Assembly: GCF_041260665.1 (NCBI RefSeq)
Contig: NZ_JBGCCT010000014.1
Span: 62,001 to 126,000 of the forward strand
Origin: Catenulispora sp. GP43
Lineage (GTDB): Bacteria; Actinomycetota; Actinomycetes; Streptomycetales; Catenulisporaceae
DNA: 64,000 bases
Direction of reading: 5' to 3'
In this document: piece after piece, positions 59,997-64,000 of the stretch
How the letters are laid out: the number at the start of each line of letters is the position of its first letter
Numbering within the stretch: the first letter of the stretch is position 1
Notes under the pieces: generated by a model
Told to the model about the DNA's origin: nothing
The model's database searches: none
What the model saw: only the letters and a program-made list of their open reading frames with translations
Program-made: the position numbers and the translations under genes

Positions 59997-60446
59997 ATGA
60001 CCGGGCCTTCGCGGGACCTGTTCCACCTCCTCAGCCACGCCGAGAACCGCGCCACCCGATGGCTCGCGGCGGCCCTGGACGGCCAGGGCTGCTCGATCGA
60101 GCAGTGGCGGGTGCTGGTCCTGCTCGCCGACGGCCGGGGGCACCCGATGACCGAAGTGGCCGAGTTCGCTCTGCTGCCGGCGCCCACCGCGACGAAGCTG
60201 GCCGACCGCATGGTCGCCGACACCCTCGTCTATCGCCGCGCCGACCCGACGGACCGGCGGCGGGTCCTGGTCTACCTGACCGAACGCGGTCACGAGTTGC
60301 ACGCGCGTGTGGCCGCGTCGCTGGGACAGGCGCAGGCAGAGCTCATGGACGTGCTCGGCGACGGCACGGATCTGCGCGAAGGGCTTGTCCGCCTGGCCGA
60401 AGCCCTCGATCCCGCGGTGAGGCGCGTGCCGGCATCGGGCCGGTAG
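59997..60446 (+). CDS. MarR-family transcriptional regulator
   Basis: A 149-aa winged-helix regulator (CSIEQWRVLVLLADGRGHPMTEVAEFALLPAPTATKLADRMVADTLVYRRADPTDRRRVLVYLTERG). ATG follows AAAGGAG. Divergent from the AmiC-like gene; it may control that gene and through it the urease operon. Confidence 0.9.
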   Translation: MTGPSRDLFHLLSHAENRATRWLAAALDGQGCSIEQWRVLVLLADGRGHPMTEVAEFALLPAPTATKLADRMVADTLVYRRADPTDRRRVLVYLTERGHELHARVAASLGQAQAELMDVLGDGTDLREGLVRLAEALDPAVRRVPASGR

Positions 60447-60464
60447 GGCCTACTGAGTTTCCCC

Positions 60465-63128
60465 TTACCCCTGCGCCGTATCCCGCCCCGAGCGCCGCAG
60501 GATCAGATTGATCACCAGGGCCGTCCACCCCGTCTGGTGCGAGGCGCCGAGCCCGGCGCCGGTGTCGCCGTGGAAGTACTCGTGGAACGGGATGAGGTCG
60601 TGCCAGTCCGGGTTCTTCTGGAACAGCTCGTTGCGCCCGAACACCGGTCGGCGGCCGTCGGCGTCGTTCAGGAACAGGGATATCAGCCGCTGTGACAGGT
60701 CGTCGGCTATCTCCCCGAGGGTCGCCTCGCGTCCCGGTACGGCGCCGGTCGGATAGGGGACGCGCAACCGGTCGCCGAAGAAGCGGTGGTGCCGGTCGAG
60801 GGCGTCGATGAGCATGTAGTTCACCGGGAACCAGATCGGGCCGCGCCAGTTGGAGTTGCCGCCGAACAGCGTCGAGGAGGACTCGGCCGGTTCGTAGCCG
60901 ACGCTGTAGTCGGCCTCGCCGAGGCGGACGGTGAAGGGTTCGGCGAGGTGCGCGCGGGACAGGGCCCTGAGACCGTGGTCGGACAGGAACTCGTCCTCGT
61001 CGAGCATGCGCTCCAGCAGGCGGGGGAACTGGTCGTGCCGGACCATGGTCAGCAGCCGCAGGTCACTGGCCGGCATCATGCGGCCGTGCAGGACGTCGGC
61101 GTAGTGCGGCTTGTTCGTCCGGTACCAGGCCAGGCGTTGCTCCAGCTCCGGGACCGCCGCCAGCGCCGCCGAGGACACCGTCGCGGTCGCGCTCAGCGGC
61201 AGCAGGCCGACCACCGAGCGCACGCGAAGCGGAACGCCGTCCTGCCCCGGGACGCGGACCATGTCGTAGTAGAAGCCGTCCTCCTCGTTCCACAGCCCCT
61301 GGGTGTTGGCCGCCTCGACGATCAGCGCGAAGTGCTCGAAGAACTTGGTGACCATCTCCCCGTAGGCGCTGTCCTCGGTCGCCAGGATCAGCGCCATGTC
61401 CATCATCGTGAGCGTGAACAGGGCCATCCACGCCGTGCCGTCGCTCTGCTCCAGCTGCCCGCCGGCCGGGACGCCCGCGCTGCGGTCGAAGGGGCCGATG
61501 TTGTCCAGGCCCAGGAAGCCGCCTTCGAAGACGTTCTTGCCCTCGGCGTCCAGCCGGTTGACCCACCAGGTGAAGTTCAGCAGCAGCCGGTGGAAGACCC
61601 GCTTGAGGAAGGCGAAGTCCCGGCTGCCGTCGGCGGCGAAGACCTGGAGCGCGGCCCAGGCGTGGACCGGCGGGTTCACGTCGCCGAAGTTCCATTCGTA
61701 GGCCGGCATCTGGCCGCTGGGATGCAGGTACCACTCCCGCAGCAGGAGCAGCAGCTGCTGCTTGGCGAAGCCCGGGTCCACCCGGGCCAGGGCGACGGCG
61801 TGGAAGGCCAGGTCCCACGCCGCGAACCACGGGTACTCCCAGGTGTCGGGCATGGCGATGACGTCGCGCGCCGACATGTGCCACCAGTGCGCGTTGCGCC
61901 GCGCGGTGCTTCCGATCCCGGCCGCGTGGCCGGGATCGTGGTCCAGCCAGCGCGGCACGTTGTAGTGGTAGAACTGCTTGGACCACAGCAGGCTGCCGAC
62001 GGCCTGCCGCAGGACCATGGCCTCGTCGTCGGAGCAGGACTGCGGGGTCAGGTCCGCGAAGAACTCCTCGGCCTCCTGTTCGCGGGCCTCCATCACCGCG
62101 TCGAAGTCCGGCCCCAGGAGTCGGGCGCGGGTCAGCTGCTGGACGTCGGGGCCGTCCATCCGCAGCCGCAGCCGGATCTCCGCGGTCTGCCAGGCCGGGA
62201 CGGTTAGCACATACCGCAGCGCGGCCTTGGTGCCCACGCGCTCGGGATTGACGGTCTCGGCGCCGTCGACGACATGGTCGTTGATGCCGTCCTTGGGGAA
62301 CTCGCTGTAGCCGCCGTAGCCCCACAACCGCTCGCTGTTGGTCTCGTTGTCGCACACCAGCGCCTGCGGGCTGCCCTCGCCGTACAACGACAGCGGCCTG
62401 AGACGCTCGTGCTCGCCGGCCAGCCGTGCGCCGTGGACCGTGATCCGCGGGACGGCGTCGGGCTCGGGCAGTCCCCAGGACCAGGTGTTCCGGAACCACA
62501 GTGTCGGCAGCACGTGCAGGGTCGCCGGTTCCGGGCCCACGTTCTCCACCCGCACTCGGATGCACAGGTCGTGCGGCCCGGCCTTCGCGTAGTCCGCGGT
62601 GATCGCCCAGTATCGGTCCTGGTCGAAGATCCCGGTGTCCACGAGCTCGTATTCGGGATCGGCGCCGCCCAGGTCCCGTGTGGTGTCCAGCAGGTCGTGG
62701 TAGGGGAACTCCTGCTGCGGGTAGTGATAGCGCCAGCGCATCCAGGAGTGGGTCGGCGTGGAGTCCAGGAACCACCAGTATTCCTTGGCGTCCTCGCCGT
62801 GGTTGCCCTCCTGGCCGCTGACACCGAACAGCCGCTCCTTGAGGATCGGATCCGCACCGTTCCAGAACGCGAGCGCGAAGCAGAACCGCTGCAGCTCGTC
62901 ACAGATGCCGCCCAGGCCGTCCTCGTTCCAGCGGTAGGCGCGGGAGCGGGCGTGGTCGTGCGGGAAGTAGTCCCAGGCGGTGCCGCCGTCGGAGTAGTCC
63001 TCGCGGACGGTGCCCCAGGCCCGCTCGGCGAGATAGGGGCCCCATTCCCGCCAGGGCACGCGAGCCTCGCCCTCGGCGTCGGCGGCGTTCAGGCGGATCC
63101 GCTCGGCGTCGGTGTCGGCGTCTTCCAT
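60465..63128 (-). CDS. GH63-type (MGH1-like) glycoside hydrolase
   Basis: An 887-aa (alpha/alpha)6-barrel glucosidase-like protein. Typical segments are AYRWNEDGLGGICDELQRFCFALAFWNG, SSLLWSKQFYHYNV-like text near residue 400, TWEYPWFAAWDLAFHAVALA, and NSNWRGPIWFPVNYMLIDAL with FHGDTGAGLGASHQTGWTALV near the end. The general-acid Asp is probably in AAWDLAFH. It has no signal peptide, so it acts on an internal alpha-glucan or glucoside. It is divergent from the GT4 gene. Confidence 0.88.
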   Translation of the reverse strand: MEDADTDAERIRLNAADAEGEARVPWREWGPYLAERAWGTVREDYSDGGTAWDYFPHDHARSRAYRWNEDGLGGICDELQRFCFALAFWNGADPILKERLFGVSGQEGNHGEDAKEYWWFLDSTPTHSWMRWRYHYPQQEFPYHDLLDTTRDLGGADPEYELVDTGIFDQDRYWAITADYAKAGPHDLCIRVRVENVGPEPATLHVLPTLWFRNTWSWGLPEPDAVPRITVHGARLAGEHERLRPLSLYGEGSPQALVCDNETNSERLWGYGGYSEFPKDGINDHVVDGAETVNPERVGTKAALRYVLTVPAWQTAEIRLRLRMDGPDVQQLTRARLLGPDFDAVMEAREQEAEEFFADLTPQSCSDDEAMVLRQAVGSLLWSKQFYHYNVPRWLDHDPGHAAGIGSTARRNAHWWHMSARDVIAMPDTWEYPWFAAWDLAFHAVALARVDPGFAKQQLLLLLREWYLHPSGQMPAYEWNFGDVNPPVHAWAALQVFAADGSRDFAFLKRVFHRLLLNFTWWVNRLDAEGKNVFEGGFLGLDNIGPFDRSAGVPAGGQLEQSDGTAWMALFTLTMMDMALILATEDSAYGEMVTKFFEHFALIVEAANTQGLWNEEDGFYYDMVRVPGQDGVPLRVRSVVGLLPLSATATVSSAALAAVPELEQRLAWYRTNKPHYADVLHGRMMPASDLRLLTMVRHDQFPRLLERMLDEDEFLSDHGLRALSRAHLAEPFTVRLGEADYSVGYEPAESSSTLFGGNSNWRGPIWFPVNYMLIDALDRHHRFFGDRLRVPYPTGAVPGREATLGEIADDLSQRLISLFLNDADGRRPVFGRNELFQKNPDWHDLIPFHEYFHGDTGAGLGASHQTGWTALVINLILRRSGRDTAQG

Positions 63129-63308
63129 GGCGCCCAGTGTGGACCGTATTGGTTTCGGATTGTTTCCGAACAGCCCGCGTGAACTGATCCCGAACACGAC
63201 GGCCTCACAGCCGCAACGTCCGCGCAATCTGCGTCCCCGATGCTGGTCGCACCGCCGAACACACGCCTTGAGCGGACGGCATCCGTGATCCCTGATGAGG
63301 AGGCGACG

Positions 63309-64000
63309 ATGACCGCGACCACCGCGTTCCGCAAGAGGAAGCTCCTCATGCTCTCCTGGGAGTACCCGCCGGTCATGGTCGGCGGCCTCGGACGGCATGT
63401 CCACGCGCTGGCCACCACCCTGGCCCGCGCGGGGCACGACGTCACCGTGGCCACCCGCCACGCGCCCGGCGCGCCCCTGGACGAGATCGTCGAAGGGGTG
63501 CGCGTGGTGCGGGCCCCGCAGGACCCGCCGGTCATCCCGCTGGACACCGAGCACCTGCTGGCCTGGGCCGTCGCCTTCAACCACACCCTGACCCGCACCG
63601 CGCTGCACGCTGCCCGCGGCCAGGACTTCGAACTCGTCCACGCCCACGACTGGCTCGTCGCGCACGCCGCCATCACCGTCAAGGACCACCTGGGCATCCC
63701 GCTGGTCGCCACCATCCACGCCACCGAGGCCGGCCGGCACCAGGGCTGGCTGCCCGGCGACCTGAACCGCGGCATCCACTCCATCGAGTGCTGGCTGGCC
63801 CAGGAGGCCTCCCGGGTCCTGGTCTGCTCCCAGTACATGCGCCGCGAGGCCTCGGTGCTGTTCGGCATCCCGGAATCCAAGATCGACGCCGTCCCCAACG
63901 GCGTCGACATGCCCCGCTGGCGGGCCGCGCCCAAGCAGGTCGGCCTGGCGCGGGCGCGGTACGCCGGCAGCGGCCCGCTGGTGGGCTTCGCCGGCCGCCT
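63309..64000 (+). CDS. GT4-family glycosyltransferase, 5' part (cut by window edge)
   Basis: Frame open to the right edge; 230 residues visible. MTATTAFRKRKLLMLSWEYPPVMVGGLGRHVHALATTLARAGHDVTVATRH is a GT4/GT5 glycogen-synthase-like start (KxGG-type loop as MVGGLGRH). FELVHAHDWLVAHAAITVKDHLGIPLVATIHATEAGRHQGWLP and IDAVPNGVDMPRW are further family motifs. GAGGAGG precedes the ATG. With the GH63 gene it suggests alpha-glucan metabolism. Confidence 0.9.
   Translation, partial: MTATTAFRKRKLLMLSWEYPPVMVGGLGRHVHALATTLARAGHDVTVATRHAPGAPLDEIVEGVRVVRAPQDPPVIPLDTEHLLAWAVAFNHTLTRTALHAARGQDFELVHAHDWLVAHAAITVKDHLGIPLVATIHATEAGRHQGWLPGDLNRGIHSIECWLAQEASRVLVCSQYMRREASVLFGIPESKIDAVPNGVDMPRWRAAPKQVGLARARYAGSGPLVGFAGR

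Overview
The window is GC-rich chromosomal DNA from an actinomycete. The signs are strong G/C third-position bias, many GTG/TTG starts, a mycothiol-type formaldehyde dehydrogenase, AfsR/SARP-type and NB-ARC regulators, and an RsbU/STAS/sigma-type signalling set. I see no tRNA, rRNA or CRISPR array, and I do not name a genus.

Bases 1-16637 read as one catabolic region for glycine betaine and its N-methyl products: sarcosine oxidase alpha (3' part) and gamma, L-serine dehydratase, serine hydroxymethyltransferase, a stand-alone ferredoxin reductase and a Rieske ferredoxin, an IclR regulator, an APC permease, betaine-aldehyde-type dehydrogenase, an FAD/GcvT demethylating dehydrogenase, a GbcA-type Rieske demethylase and S-(hydroxymethyl)mycothiol dehydrogenase. 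Together they could take betaine aldehyde through betaine, dimethylglycine, sarcosine, glycine and serine to pyruvate, with formaldehyde removed through mycothiol and folate. A decayed IS200/IS605-type element (internally deleted TnpB plus a right-end hairpin resembling an omega-RNA end) sits inside this region.

Bases 16.8-23.7 kb hold an orphan protein, a four-gene signalling group (STAS protein, unknown protein, sigma factor, small protein), a TetR/SDR pair, an F420-type reductase and a transmembrane Ser/Thr kinase. Bases 23.9-28.7 kb are a minus-strand operon that I rate the most interesting: EF-hand protein, MfnB-type furan-phosphate synthase, aldehyde dehydrogenase, Zn alcohol dehydrogenase and O-methyltransferase. 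This suggests an undescribed route to an oxidised or methylated furan. Two large STAND-type regulators flank it (29.4-35.4 kb); the first has lost its last residues to a frameshift.

Bases 35.5-52.2 kb are accessory: quinone oxidoreductase, LigB-type dioxygenase with a MarR regulator and clear operators, LysR/MFS pairs, a Tat-linked DUF4331 locus with its own TatA, a GyrI-like protein, an RsbU-type phosphatase, a beta-lactamase-fold hydrolase, a frameshifted syd gene, and an MFS transporter preceded by a coupled 25-residue leader ORF.

Bases 52.2-60.4 kb are a urease operon (ureABCFGD) led by an NCS1 permease with a cysteine-rich tail, with an AmiC-like binding protein and a MarR regulator upstream. 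The right end has a GH63-type glycosidase divergent from a GT4 glycosyltransferase cut by the window edge. Across the window, in-frame tandem repeats with 9- or 18-bp units recur in unrelated genes.
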